Below, piece by piece: positions 1 through 8,465 of a DNA stretch of 22,032 bases. The notes under the pieces were generated by a model, which was given only the letters and a program-made list of their open reading frames with translations, was not told the origin of the DNA and made no database searches. A program made the translations under genes and the position numbers. Source of the DNA: a virus. Location: positions 1-22,032 of IMG/VR virus record IMGVR_UViG_3300047334_000344. One strand, given 5' to 3'. Position 1 is the first letter of the stretch. Every line of letters begins with the position of its first letter.

Positions 1-246
1 ATGCGCAACAAAAACGATGCGCAGCGTAATGAACTGTTGGGCAAAGACGTCGAATTTGCCCCGGCGTTAGATAAGAAAATGTTCTTTTCTGAAGAAAAGA
101 ACCAAAAGACTTTTATTCCGGCACTCGCGGATAGATCCGAGCCAGGGCCGGAAAGTTGGGAGGAACAGGAGAAGAAAAGTCTTTTACCTACTTTCTACGG
201 CAAAAAAGAACTTTCTCAAAATCCAGATTCAACACGAATACAAGAA
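1..246. other. Gene-free flank left of the tailspike gene
   Basis: No convincing gene. A plus-strand open frame of 86 codons runs over repeat copy 1 and into the end of the tailspike gene; its composition is that of the repeat, and it has no visible ribosome-binding context because it begins at base 1. Apart from the repeat at 81-211 I see nothing in this stretch. Confidence 0.5.
81..211 (+). repeat. Two-hairpin intergenic repeat, copy 1
   Basis: The left arm (81-117) begins with a near-perfect palindrome, GTTCTTTTCT and AGAAAAGAAC around a two-base centre, followed by CCAAAAGACTTTTATT. The right arm (about 175-211) carries AAAAGTCTTTT and ends in AAAAAAGAAC, so the two arms are imperfect inverted repeats of each other around a core of about 57 bp. 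The core shares CGGC, CTCGCGGATAGAT, GGCCGGA and TGGGAG with copy 2 at 13445-13572. It lies just past the stop of the last late gene, where hairpins could end minus-strand transcripts, but no GC-rich stem with a long T tract is present. The right arm is more diverged than in the other copies. Confidence 0.85.
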
Positions 247-2517
247 CTACGCTATGCTTAGCACACCATTATTGTTCCAAACCTGCCCAGACCCCGCGAT
301 CGGCTTCGTCGTCGGCAAACCGGGCAGGAAAATACCCCCTGTAGATGAGAGCGATAGGGCGCCCTTTGGTTCGATGCCAAGCCCGCCCGAATTGGTGGCA
401 ATCGTGCTAAGATTGGACCCCGCCGCATTCTGCACGACGATCCAGTTCGTCGCATTTGCGACATTCAAGAAGCTGACGAGATTGCCGGTTCCCACTGTCC
501 CACCGGCTGCATCAATATAGAGATGTCCGCCCTTGGTCCGAATGATGCCATTGACCTGCTGGTCCGCACCGTCAAAACACAAAATCGGCGCGTTAGTCGT
601 CGTCGCCGGCTGATTGCGCACGTAATTTGTCGCTGATGCCACATTGTTGATATAGAAAAGCACCTGACCGGATTGCCCTGCCCATACAAAATCCTTGGTA
701 CTTCCTACTCCGGATGGAGCATTCCCAAGTGCAGGAGATAGGAATGAGATAAAATTTTCAGAATTATTTGTCGATTGATCAATTAGAGCAGTTGATAGCG
801 AAACATTGCTCAAATTCAGCCCATAGGTTAGCAACCCCACCGTTCCATTTCCGCCGTTTATCTGGATCGCTGTCGCCATATCTTCGAAGTGGCAACTCTC
901 AATCGTATTGTCTGAAGAGTCCCAAGTACTACTGAAGCTGAAAGCGATGTCCTGAGGTGAACCACCACTAGGACCACCGACAAAATTGCATTGGCTCACA
1001 TGAAACTTTGAAACGTTGGTCATATTGAAAAAAGTCTGCGGCGTGTTTGGTCCAGCATCACGCGAGATATCAAGTCCCGAGAAAAATCCACCCGTCACAT
1101 TGTTCAGAAGCACAGTGCCAAGATTGGTGTTTATTTCCCCATTGGCGACCCACAGACCGAGCAGCATCGCTGTGTTTGCTTTGTAGCTCGGCCACAGTGT
1201 CTCGTTTGTCTGTGTGAAAAGATAGTCGGCGCCAACGACGACCGGCGCATGAATATATATGCCCTCGCAATACCCGGTCTGCAGAACGATCGCGTTTCCG
1301 AAATATGCCTGTATCCCATCGATTCGCGTATCAATTGAACCATTCACCTCGATTGTCGCAGATGCTGTGGCACCTGGGGCGGCCGGGGGCCCAAACCAAG
1401 AAATATTTCTAACTTGCGTGCTCCAGCAATTGTTCAGAACAATGCCCCGTAGAAATGTTTGAGGAAATGGCGTTGCGCCATTGCTTGCATTTGGATAGCT
1501 GAAGATCTCGATTTCATCTATGCTGGCTGAAATATATCCAAAACTGGAAGTGGCAGGATAGGTTATACGAATTGCCGCGCCAGTCTGCCCAGTCATGCTT
1601 TCCGCGATAAATGATATGCCATGCACGACAATCTTGTTAAAAAGGCTTGTGGGCACAAAATCGAAACCGATTCCGGTATGTTGAAAATGTAACTTGGTTT
1701 GACCACGGCCCAAACCACGCAAGGCAACCGGCTTGCCAGTGAACACAAGAGGTGTGCTGAACCAAAAATCTCCGCCTGGAATGAAAATTTCACCACCGGC
1801 GGAGCCAAGCTGGTTGAAGGCGGCAATGAAAGCAGCCGTGCAGTCGGCACCGCCCGCTACGGCACCGAAATCGAGCACGTTGATTACGTCGATAGCGCGG
1901 GTGCCCAATTGCCGCGAAGTGCCGGCGCCCCCGGCCTTCACGGTTCCTAGTGTCACGTCGCCGGCAATGGGAGCCGTCACCTGACCACTCGCATTCAAAC
2001 CGGCCGCACCACCTGCCGGAATAAGCGACGCAAGCGCCGTTATCGAGCCGCCCGCGCTGGTAATATCCTGAGACAAGGTTTGCAGTTGCGACGTGACAGT
2101 TGGATCGGTGGTCGCGCCAATGACACCATTTTGATTGATGGTTACATTAGAACCCGCGCTGAACAGAGCGCGCAACGAGGGGATAGGGAGTTGCTTCGGC
2201 GTTCCGCCCGAGTTAATGATGGCTTCATCGGTGGAAAGAAAACTTTGAGCCTGAACAAAGGAAGCATGATCGCCGCCATTTGCCGCGATGCTGGCGTTCT
2301 GTACAACAAGGCCTAAACCTACCGTGAGCGATTCCGGCCCGCCAGGTCCGAGTGACGCGCGGCCGAGCACGCAAGGGCTTGGCACCTCGATGGCTGGCTG
2401 CACGCTACTCAACAGTTCTGCCACACTCACAGAGCGAGTGACACCGCTCTGCTCGATCGGCAACACGTCTTGCGGGCCTGTCGAAATTGCACTCGGAAGT
2501 TCATCGATTGTAGGCAT
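247..2517 (-). CDS. Tailspike / tail fibre with pectate-lyase-type beta-helix
   Basis: A 756-residue, probably trimeric, receptor-binding protein at the tip of the tail. Residues 1-45 (MPTIDELPSA... then a VSVAELL motif) resemble the short N-terminal anchor common in tail fibres. Residues 110-205 are low in complexity and may form a stalk. From about residue 209 the motif INVLDFGAVAGGADCTAAF followed by GGEIFIPGGDFWF is the signature start of the pectate lyase superfamily domain (Pectate_lyase_3), continuing as an Asn- and Gly-rich right-handed beta-helix to about residue 600. The C-terminus (GLPTTKPIAGSGQVWNNNG) is a typical fibre end. Many such domains cut or bind surface polysaccharide, but the catalytic residues cannot be assigned by eye, so enzyme activity is inferred. 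The ATG has GGAG five bases upstream. It is the last gene of the late block. Confidence 0.85.
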   Translation of the reverse strand: MPTIDELPSAISTGPQDVLPIEQSGVTRSVSVAELLSSVQPAIEVPSPCVLGRASLGPGGPESLTVGLGLVVQNASIAANGGDHASFVQAQSFLSTDEAIINSGGTPKQLPIPSLRALFSAGSNVTINQNGVIGATTDPTVTSQLQTLSQDITSAGGSITALASLIPAGGAAGLNASGQVTAPIAGDVTLGTVKAGGAGTSRQLGTRAIDVINVLDFGAVAGGADCTAAFIAAFNQLGSAGGEIFIPGGDFWFSTPLVFTGKPVALRGLGRGQTKLHFQHTGIGFDFVPTSLFNKIVVHGISFIAESMTGQTGAAIRITYPATSSFGYISASIDEIEIFSYPNASNGATPFPQTFLRGIVLNNCWSTQVRNISWFGPPAAPGATASATIEVNGSIDTRIDGIQAYFGNAIVLQTGYCEGIYIHAPVVVGADYLFTQTNETLWPSYKANTAMLLGLWVANGEINTNLGTVLLNNVTGGFFSGLDISRDAGPNTPQTFFNMTNVSKFHVSQCNFVGGPSGGSPQDIAFSFSSTWDSSDNTIESCHFEDMATAIQINGGNGTVGLLTYGLNLSNVSLSTALIDQSTNNSENFISFLSPALGNAPSGVGSTKDFVWAGQSGQVLFYINNVASATNYVRNQPATTTNAPILCFDGADQQVNGIIRTKGGHLYIDAAGGTVGTGNLVSFLNVANATNWIVVQNAAGSNLSTIATNSGGLGIEPKGALSLSSTGGIFLPGLPTTKPIAGSGQVWNNNGVLSIA

Positions 2518-2544
2518 GTTTGCTCCGTTCCGTGAGAGCGTGGG

Positions 2545-3027
2545 TCAGCTAGTGGTCAGCGAAGCGCCGGTCTGGTCCGTCAGTGGCGCACCCGTTTGAT
2601 CGGTGATTACGTTGTTTGCAACAACTGGAGTCGCCAACGCCTCTACCGGTAAGGAGACGGTTCTCGAAAAGATGCGCCCGCTATTCGTTCCGACGACCAC
2701 AGTCACAGCGTAGGTTGTGCCTGCAACTCCCCCAGCAAGCCACAGAACCGCCTGATCCCCATCAGCGCTTGATGATTGCAGAGTTAAATCACCTGTATTG
2801 TTCGGGTAGATACTAACGTCGATCGTCGCGATAGCATCCCCGTCATTGCCCGCAAGCGCATCGGACAGATCAAAAACATAATCGAGAACGTCGCCCGGAT
2901 CCTTGATCGGCCATATCAACGCCGGCGGTTGTGTTTGCAGCACGCCGCGCGGATATGGGCCGAAGCCTTCCACCACCACAACACGTGACGTCGATGGCTG
3001 CCAGGTGTAGGTTGCACGTGTCGGCAT
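2545..3027 (-). CDS. Putative fibre-tail adaptor protein (gp77-like)
   Basis: A 160-residue protein between the Gly-rich fibre and the tailspike. The central part, with KDPGDVLDYVFDLSDAL at about residues 42-58, then IATIDVSIYP and LWLAGGVAGTTYAVTVVV, fits the phage fibre-tail adaptor family (gp77-like), which has a small beta-sandwich fold. It would join the spike or fibre to the baseplate. The C-terminus has a short tandem repeat, TDQTGAPL and TDQTGASL, probably flexible. The ATG at 3027 has GAGGA six bases upstream. Family assignment is from memory of the motif and is moderately sure; the adaptor role is inferred from family and position. Confidence 0.65.
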   Translation of the reverse strand: MPTRATYTWQPSTSRVVVVEGFGPYPRGVLQTQPPALIWPIKDPGDVLDYVFDLSDALAGNDGDAIATIDVSIYPNNTGDLTLQSSSADGDQAVLWLAGGVAGTTYAVTVVVGTNSGRIFSRTVSLPVEALATPVVANNVITDQTGAPLTDQTGASLTTS

Positions 3028-3106
3028 GCCATTTCCTCTCAGCTACTCAGCTGCGGCAAAGTTTCCGGCCTTCGCATCGCATGGGCTAGGTATGCGCCGG
3101 AAAAAC

Positions 3107-4351
3107 CTACCATTCGACCACCACCAAGCCCGGCCCGCCATTGCCCCCAAGCCCCGACTCTATGCCGCCAGATCCGCCGGCACCGGGCGACACACCATTC
3201 ACTCCGGCAATGGAACCCACTGTTGAGCTCACTGACGCAACGGCGCCGGAGCCACCGAATGCTCCACCACCGGCCCCGCTCATCCAGTTTGGCGCGCTTC
3301 CAAAGGCCGCCCCTCCAGGTGACCCACTTACCGAAAAGCCCGTACCAGAGCCTTGACCGCCGGCGGCACCGCCTAAACCACTGCCCGACGGTGCGCCATC
3401 CGATCCGGCCACCCCGCCAGTCGCCGACGCCAAGGCGCCAAAGCTTGAATTACCCCCGCCCGCCCCAGAGCCCGCCCCGCCATTGCCAACCGTGACGTCA
3501 ATAACTTCGCCCGGCGTCACCGCGTAAAAACCCTCACTGTAGCCGCCGCCCGCCCCGCCACCGCCCGGCCCTGTAAAGCCAGCGCCACCCGCACCGCCGC
3601 CGCCCCAAATACGAACTTTGACGCCGGTAACACCCGCCGGAACCTGCCATCCGCCCTGTGTAGTCGGCCCGAATGCGGCGAGATTGTGCGTACCTGGCGA
3701 AAGTTGCGGCAACTTCCATGTCAGGAAAGGCGCCGTCGGAAATTTAGTAATATTGGCGCTGGTAATTTCTGTCGCACCGTAAGCAACCGAAATCACGTAA
3801 AGTCCGACCCACCCAGAATCCACGCCTGGCGTCACCTGCGTTCCAGTTGGTCCTGGCGCCCCAGCCTTCGCCTGAAGTTGGACACTCTGCAGACGCTGGG
3901 TCATCTGCGCCGCCCCTGAATTGCCGGGCCCGCTATACGGGGACGATGGATTGGCTGAATTGTAATACGGCAGCACAATCGGATTGGCGTCCGCTTCCAG
4001 CAGGCTCGCCTCGATGAGGTAGTTGATCGACTGGCCTGACGCGCTCGGTGCTGCCAGCGTAAATTGTGTGCTACCCAGATTGACAGCTATGCGCAGAAGC
4101 GGATCATTCAAGGCCGGAAGAGAACCAAAAGCAGTGGTATCTACAACACCGAACTGCGTTATGCTTCCGGCACCAACCGAAACAGTCATCGAAGCCGGCG
4201 ACGTTGGCGTGCATGCCAGACCATCCACAACGGTCGAAGTTCCCAGTGTAACCTGCGCAAGATAGCCGAGCGCTACCATAACATTCCGCTCGACATTCAG
4301 CACATCCGTGTCAAGCGGTATGCTGCCGGGATAGACAATCTGTCTGTCCAT
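3107..4351 (-). CDS. Tail fibre protein with Gly-rich C-terminal domain
   Basis: A 414-residue structural protein. The N-terminal part (MDRQIVYPGSIPLDTDVLN..., residues 1-60) is a recognisable fibre head found beside gpI/gpJ genes. A tiny collagen-like stretch (GAPGPTGTQ) lies at about residues 164-172. From about 234 the motif GGWQVPAGVTGVKVRIWGGG opens a Gly/Ser/Ala-rich domain to the C-terminus, typical of glycine-rich phage appendage domains that form polyglycine-helix sandwiches. The ATG is preceded by AAAGGG at good spacing. It follows the gpI-position gene after a 223-bp gap and precedes the adaptor and spike, so it is probably a baseplate-attached fibre that binds the host surface. 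The binding target is unknown. Confidence 0.8.
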   Translation of the reverse strand: MDRQIVYPGSIPLDTDVLNVERNVMVALGYLAQVTLGTSTVVDGLACTPTSPASMTVSVGAGSITQFGVVDTTAFGSLPALNDPLLRIAVNLGSTQFTLAAPSASGQSINYLIEASLLEADANPIVLPYYNSANPSSPYSGPGNSGAAQMTQRLQSVQLQAKAGAPGPTGTQVTPGVDSGWVGLYVISVAYGATEITSANITKFPTAPFLTWKLPQLSPGTHNLAAFGPTTQGGWQVPAGVTGVKVRIWGGGGAGGAGFTGPGGGGAGGGYSEGFYAVTPGEVIDVTVGNGGAGSGAGGGNSSFGALASATGGVAGSDGAPSGSGLGGAAGGQGSGTGFSVSGSPGGAAFGSAPNWMSGAGGGAFGGSGAVASVSSTVGSIAGVNGVSPGAGGSGGIESGLGGNGGPGLVVVEW

Positions 4352-4441
4352 ATAATAACCCTTTCCATATCCTGCGTAGCTGGTAGTCGCGAAACAACTC
4401 TGCGATAGAACGCTACGAGACCCCTATCTACCCAAATCGTG

Positions 4442-4488
4442 CGAGGTCCGCCTTTGGGCGCAATGCCGCTTTGCATTGTACCGCCTCG
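4442..4488. repeat. Short structured hairpin, copy A
   Basis: In the 223-bp gap before the tail fibre gene. The inner stem pairs CAATGC with GCATTG around CGCTT-type bases, and outer CGAGG (4442-4446) pairs with CCTCG (4484-4488). The core GCAATGCCGCTT and the following GCATTG and ACC are shared with the hairpin at 14474-14504. No T tract follows on the minus strand, so it is a weak terminator candidate; it may be a dispersed repeat or an mRNA-stabilising stem. The rest of the gap (4352-4441, 4489-4574) shows nothing clear except the ribosome-binding site of the fibre gene. Confidence 0.6.
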
Positions 4489-4574
4489 ACGTAATATTCT
4501 GACAAAATAATAAACTTAATCCAGCTGGATGAAATCGACCGGATTGCGTAAACCGGCCCGGCCACTGTCCAACC

Positions 4575-5234
4575 TCAACCCTGTATGCGGGTCCAGCCCA
4601 TGTATCCGGCAGGGAGTATGGCAGTAACGGCCGCGTAGATATCGGCGTCCTTTACAGGCACTGTCACCATGGAAAGGTCTCCATAATAGGAATATCCCCC
4701 AGTGCCATAACCAGCAAAATTTGCGATTCCTCCCGCGGAAGGGCGTTCCACCGTAATAAAGCTTTGGTACGGCAGATTGAGATTTCCCCATCCCCCCGCA
4801 ACTGAATAGCCAACGCCACCACTATTGTAGCCGCCCGTATCATCTGGGCGAGCAGGTTCAAATATGGTTGGCGTGTTGCCGGTCAGCTCCGTCAACGCCA
4901 GTATGAGGGCCGATCGCGTTCCTCGAGGCCGCAACAACGCCTGCTTTATCCGCAGGCGAAACTCTGTATCCGTTTCCTGCACCCGGCGCGGCAGGCTGCT
5001 GCCGAAAAAGTCCACGCTCGCCATGTCCAGAAAAGGACCATACACCGTGGCGAGGCGGGCAAGCAGCATCACATCGGTAATAAGGGCATAGATTGCCGAC
5101 CAAGCTCTACCAAACCCAGCCAGCACAGCCTGCAAATAGCTGGGTTGTTCCGGCGGCGCCGTAGGGCTGGCGAACCATCCAGTCGGAAGCACGGCTAGCA
5201 TACGCCGCACAAAATCCGCAACATCACCAATCAT
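4575..5234 (-). CDS. Baseplate / tail protein in the gpI (YmfQ-like) position
   Basis: A 219-residue protein one base after the stop of the gpJ gene (TAA, C, ATG), so it is probably translated by coupling. The N-terminal half has helical text such as FLDMASVDFFGSSLPRRVQETDTEFRLRIKQALLRPRGTR in pieces near residues 68-107: an LDxxA/FG pattern followed by an R-rich DxxFRxRI segment, as in gpI and YmfQ-type tail proteins that link baseplate wedge to fibre. The middle is Gly/Tyr-rich (GGYNSGGVGYS). The likely role is connecting the gpJ wedge with the tail fibre encoded next. The position supports this better than sequence similarity does. Confidence 0.6.
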   Translation of the reverse strand: MIGDVADFVRRMLAVLPTGWFASPTAPPEQPSYLQAVLAGFGRAWSAIYALITDVMLLARLATVYGPFLDMASVDFFGSSLPRRVQETDTEFRLRIKQALLRPRGTRSALILALTELTGNTPTIFEPARPDDTGGYNSGGVGYSVAGGWGNLNLPYQSFITVERPSAGGIANFAGYGTGGYSYYGDLSMVTVPVKDADIYAAVTAILPAGYMGWTRIQG

Positions 5235-5235
5235 G

Positions 5236-6357
5236 TTAATTTACCGTCACGCCGAAGCACACCAGCACCCCATTATCCGGTGCGGCCACATCCAGTCTGG
5301 CGCCATTGATCGTCGTTCCAGTCACACTCACAACAGACGGGTCTGTGTTATGCGCTATCGCCTCGATCATGGAGATCGCCAAGGTGCCGGCTATGGGCAG
5401 GCCCGCAATCCATGCGAGAACATTTTGCTGTATTTGGGTCTCAACTTGCAATTCCGTCAGCGAATTAGAGGTGGCAATGGTCATTGCCACGGCAACCTCA
5501 ACAACCACCGGCCCGCTCACCGCGTATGTCGCGCCAATAGGCCTAACGGCCTCAACGGCTGTGCCGGCGTTGCTGATAAGGCTTGCTGGCGGATAGCCCG
5601 TCCCGTCATCGACAACAACGCAGAAATTGCCAGGCAGAGGATTCCCCTGTGTATCAACGTTTTCCAGAACGCTATACCGCAAACCCTGCTGCAAAGACGC
5701 AATCGCAAACTGGATCGCGGTGCCAGTCGCCAAAGAACGGCTATTTATGTAAAGCTGAAATCTGGCGCGAAAAGCGGCATCGCTTTCGGGGTCAATACCT
5801 CCCGTCAATGCTTGTGCATTTGTAACCGTATCTATACCGGGAATCGCAGTCTTAATAAGCTGGATTGTATTCGGTTGCACATTCCCTGCACTTCCCGGCA
5901 GAAGCGCCTGTACCGGAACGGTAACACTGGCTAACGAGGCTGCCAGACTATACCCATTACTCCCGTTCCAGGCTGGATTACCCGGTGCCGCAACAACTAC
6001 AAAACTCTGCGAGTTGTTGCTCACACTCACCATCTCGTTCACGGAAATCGTCGTGGCAATGCCAACAGTATAGCGGGAAAAAGTCACCAGACCCACCGCA
6101 GGCGCGCCAGGCAATCGTGTCAACGAGAAATCCGCCATCCAACTATCAAGATCGCTCCCGCTGCTGGTGGCTGCCCGCGTCATTGATAGCACCTGCAGGA
6201 TGAGCCATTGCATCCAGAGCGCTATGGATGCACAGGCCTCAAGCAAGGCGCGCAGAACGCTACCTACGGAAAGATCTATCAACTGCGCAGCGCCACCCTG
6301 CACGCCCGCAGCCATGTTTTGAACAAGCGTCGTAAAATTTTGCAATGGCAAGATCAT
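5236..6357 (-). CDS. Baseplate J / gp47-like wedge protein
   Basis: A roughly 373-residue baseplate wedge component. The N-terminal region has LIDLSVGSVLRALLEACASIALW followed by TRAATSSGSDLDSWMADFSLTR, the usual gpJ pattern in which a helical hairpin is followed by a short loop naming the first beta domain. The middle has the VTVPVQALLPGSAGNVQPNTI stretch, which is highly typical of the family, then GIDPESDAAFRARFQLYI. The frame extends to a GTG at 6366 overlapping the previous gene, but the ATG at 6357, one base after that gene's TAG, is the simpler start. In contractile phages this protein forms the wedges around the hub with gp25/W and I. Confidence 0.9.
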   Translation of the reverse strand: MILPLQNFTTLVQNMAAGVQGGAAQLIDLSVGSVLRALLEACASIALWMQWLILQVLSMTRAATSSGSDLDSWMADFSLTRLPGAPAVGLVTFSRYTVGIATTISVNEMVSVSNNSQSFVVVAAPGNPAWNGSNGYSLAASLASVTVPVQALLPGSAGNVQPNTIQLIKTAIPGIDTVTNAQALTGGIDPESDAAFRARFQLYINSRSLATGTAIQFAIASLQQGLRYSVLENVDTQGNPLPGNFCVVVDDGTGYPPASLISNAGTAVEAVRPIGATYAVSGPVVVEVAVAMTIATSNSLTELQVETQIQQNVLAWIAGLPIAGTLAISMIEAIAHNTDPSVVSVTGTTINGARLDVAAPDNGVLVCFGVTVN

Positions 6358-6358
6358 T

Positions 6359-6727
6359 CTACGCACTCACTGAAAATGACAGAACCTGCGTAGCCCCAGT
6401 TGCAGAATCGATGTATCGAATATACACATAGACACTGCCATTTTGTGCATTCTGCACGTCAATAACCGGCTCGGGGAGCCTTGCAACCACCGACTCCATG
6501 AATATCTGGCTTCTAATTGTCGACCTCATTGCGGCAACATTGGCGACCTGGCCAGTGAACTGAGCAAGTCCAGCACCATACTGCAAATGCCAAATGTAAT
6601 CACCTGGATTTGTCAACAGACGACGCAAAACACGTTGCTGTCCCAAGACGGTCCCCGACGCCAGAGCGATATCTCCTGTCGGTCCAGCGGCGAGATCGCC
6701 GCCCCACAGCAAAGCTGCGTCCTGCAT
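6359..6727 (-). CDS. Baseplate wedge protein, gpW / gp25-like
   Basis: A 122-residue protein directly upstream of gpJ. RRLLTNPGDYIWHLQYGAGL at about residues 35-54 matches the family core, in which RRLxTxPGd is followed by a YGxgL motif, and the rest is a short alpha/beta domain. In T4 and P2 this protein ties the baseplate wedge to the sheath. It has a good ribosome-binding site: AAAGGA seven bases before the ATG at 6727. Its stop TAG lies one base before the preferred ATG of gpJ. It is separated from the upstream spike gene by 218 bp, which breaks the otherwise gapless tail block. Confidence 0.75.
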   Translation of the reverse strand: MQDAALLWGGDLAAGPTGDIALASGTVLGQQRVLRRLLTNPGDYIWHLQYGAGLAQFTGQVANVAAMRSTIRSQIFMESVVARLPEPVIDVQNAQNGSVYVYIRYIDSATGATQVLSFSVSA

Positions 6728-6945
6728 CCCGTAATCCTTTCGCTGCGCCTGATAATTCTGTCCCGTAATGTGTCCGTGTTCAAAAAGGCCTAAGCAGAAG
6801 GTGTGTTCTTTTTAGAAAAAATACTTTTATTCTGCACTGGCTGAGATATCCGTACCATGGCCTCTCAATGCCGGTAGCGCTTGAATTTGCCGTAGGGGGG
6901 GCTGCTGTGCAGCCCAACACCAGCAGCGCAATCCAAATTCAGAAG
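6728..6945. other. Intergenic gap between spike and gp25-like genes
   Basis: 218 bp without a credible gene inside a tightly packed block. Two things are visible: a run at 6805-6834 resembling half an arm of the two-hairpin repeat (GTTCTTTTTAGAAAA, then TACTTTTATTCTGC), and a perfect 7-bp hairpin GGGCTGC/GCAGCCC with a 3-base loop at 6898-6915. Neither has a terminator-like T tract on the minus strand. Confidence 0.5.
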
Positions 6946-7470
6946 TCAATCCTTCGGCGTTGGTGGCGTAGTGCTCGGCTCGTGCACGTGCTCGTTATAG
7001 TGCTTACGCAAGTCCGCCAGCGAGTTGTAAGAATCGAATACGTTGCCAGTAACATGCAGGTCGCCCGTGTGCGTCCACGTCGCGGCATTGCTCTGTATCG
7101 AACCATCGTTACAAAGCTTTAGATAGCTACCACTTTGGTGCACCAACCAAAACTCGCCAACCGGTGCACCAGGCGTTGCTACCGTGTTCGACCATAAGCG
7201 GCCAACAATAATGCCGTGCTCGGAATCCCCTTCCTGGCACAAAACAAGCACCTGCTCGCCGCTCGCCGGCGGGCATGCCAGGCCCCAGCCTGCCCCAACC
7301 CAAGGAGCCGCAACGGGCAACCAGCCCGAGAGCACATTTTCGGGCTGAATCAGAACCCGCGCGGTGAAAGTCGCGGGATCCACCGAACTAACAACCGCCA
7401 ACCGCGGCTGCGCCCAACCCTGATCGATCTGCGAAGCATGAGCCTTGCAAAGATTCAAAAATCCGTCCAT
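6946..7470 (-). CDS. Baseplate assembly protein V (central spike)
   Basis: A 174-residue spike protein that tips the tail tube and pierces the outer membrane. Residues 20-100 form the OB-fold part (QPRLAVVSSVDPATFTARV, then the GEQVLVLCQEGD motif). The C-terminal beta segment ends in RKHYNEHVHEP (about residues 155-164), where HVH at 161-163 matches the HxH apex motif that binds iron in P2 gpV-type spikes. The ATG at 7470 has AGGA seven bases upstream and overlaps the end of the gpD-like gene by 16 bp. The Pro/Thr tail after the motif is short. Position next to the hub protein gene agrees with a hub-spike assembly. Confidence 0.85.
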   Translation of the reverse strand: MDGFLNLCKAHASQIDQGWAQPRLAVVSSVDPATFTARVLIQPENVLSGWLPVAAPWVGAGWGLACPPASGEQVLVLCQEGDSEHGIIVGRLWSNTVATPGAPVGEFWLVHQSGSYLKLCNDGSIQSNAATWTHTGDLHVTGNVFDSYNSLADLRKHYNEHVHEPSTTPPTPKD

Positions 7471-8465
7471 GGCGGAATCCTGGCTTCAATCGTTTGTGTA
7501 AATCCATGTTGGAAAGACATCCAACGCTCTACCGACGTAATCATGTACAGTCCGTCGAAATCAGTCCCAGTTTGAGATATACTCAATGTCCCCCGCGGCA
7601 GCGTCGTAAGGTCACCAGGCATGTCTATCGAAACCACACGCCCTTGCTGCGCCATCAACGCAACCACACGGCTGGCCAAACTCTGCGCAGCATCTGCTGT
7701 CAAATTCGGTCTTACCACCACATAGCTGGCGCCACTTCCGGTGTAGCCACCTGTTGAAGCCGTCTGAGCAATGGTTTGATTTCCACGGCAGTCCCAACTT
7801 TTCACTGAAACACTCAATCCCGCCGCCAGCGGCAGAGAGCGCTCCAGACGCATGGAGATGCAATCTTGTGGCAACAGGAAAAGCAAATCCGACTGCCCTA
7901 CCAGTGGTGCGAAGTTGAGAGTCGAACCCTCTACCCACACGTCAAAGTTTTCCAGCTCGGCCAGCCTAACAAGCAAATCCCATTCGGTCGTCGATCGAGC
8001 ATGTTGATCCAAAGTCGTGCGTACATGATCGTTCTGAAAATTTCGGCCGACAAGATTTGTGGTCGGAGTCACCGCAGGAACAAGACCCTGGCGTGTCGCC
8101 AGAGTCGTCGCGATCTCGCTCGATGTCTGGTTTTCAAAGCTTTCCTGCGTGCGCGCCTCGATAAAGCGAGCCGTTAAATCGCGCCCTTCCACAACCACCT
8201 CGTCCTGAGCAGGATCAACCGCTATGCGGTCCACCGGGCCCACGATCATGCTTGACCAAGACCCATCCACTCCTAGCCTTATCTCAATCTGGATCTGATT
8301 AGGCGCCCAAACCTCATATCCGGATGCCGTCAGCGAAACCCGAAGGCGGAAGCGATTTGCCGATTGGTAGGCATTGCTCGATATTTCCACATCGATTATG
8401 CCCGCTACAGGAATTCCCTCAACCAAAACAAGAACCGCAGGCGAGCGAACCCTACTGCTGCCCAA
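7455..8465 (-). CDS. Late control gene D-like baseplate hub protein
   Basis: A 337-residue hub protein of the gpD / VgrG N-domain / gp27 type. The N-terminal part (VLVEGIPVAGIIDVEISSNAYQ, then FRLRVSL) and the VEGRDLTARFIEA motif at about residues 93-105 are characteristic; the C-terminal part has GTLSISQTGTDFDGLYMITSVERW, typical of the last beta domain. It forms the trimeric adaptor between tube and spike. The frame can start at GTG 8471, but that codon overlaps the AGGAGG at 8476-8471; TTG at 8465 lies five bases after this strong site and is the better start. It overlaps the LysM gene upstream and the spike gene downstream. Confidence 0.85.
   Translation of the reverse strand: MGSSRVRSPAVLVLVEGIPVAGIIDVEISSNAYQSANRFRLRVSLTASGYEVWAPNQIQIEIRLGVDGSWSSMIVGPVDRIAVDPAQDEVVVEGRDLTARFIEARTQESFENQTSSEIATTLATRQGLVPAVTPTTNLVGRNFQNDHVRTTLDQHARSTTEWDLLVRLAELENFDVWVEGSTLNFAPLVGQSDLLFLLPQDCISMRLERSLPLAAGLSVSVKSWDCRGNQTIAQTASTGGYTGSGASYVVVRPNLTADAAQSLASRVVALMAQQGRVVSIDMPGDLTTLPRGTLSISQTGTDFDGLYMITSVERWMSFQHGFTQTIEARIPPWTDF

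Noticed and set aside
247-4351. Diversity-generating retroelement or invertible fibre switch
   Set aside because: No reverse transcriptase, no template/variable repeat pair and no recombinase are present in the window; the fibre genes show no duplicated ends.
5233-5934. A 233-codon plus-strand open frame opposite the gpJ gene
   Set aside because: Antisense shadow of a recognisable baseplate J gene; very rich in Arg, Asn and Cys.
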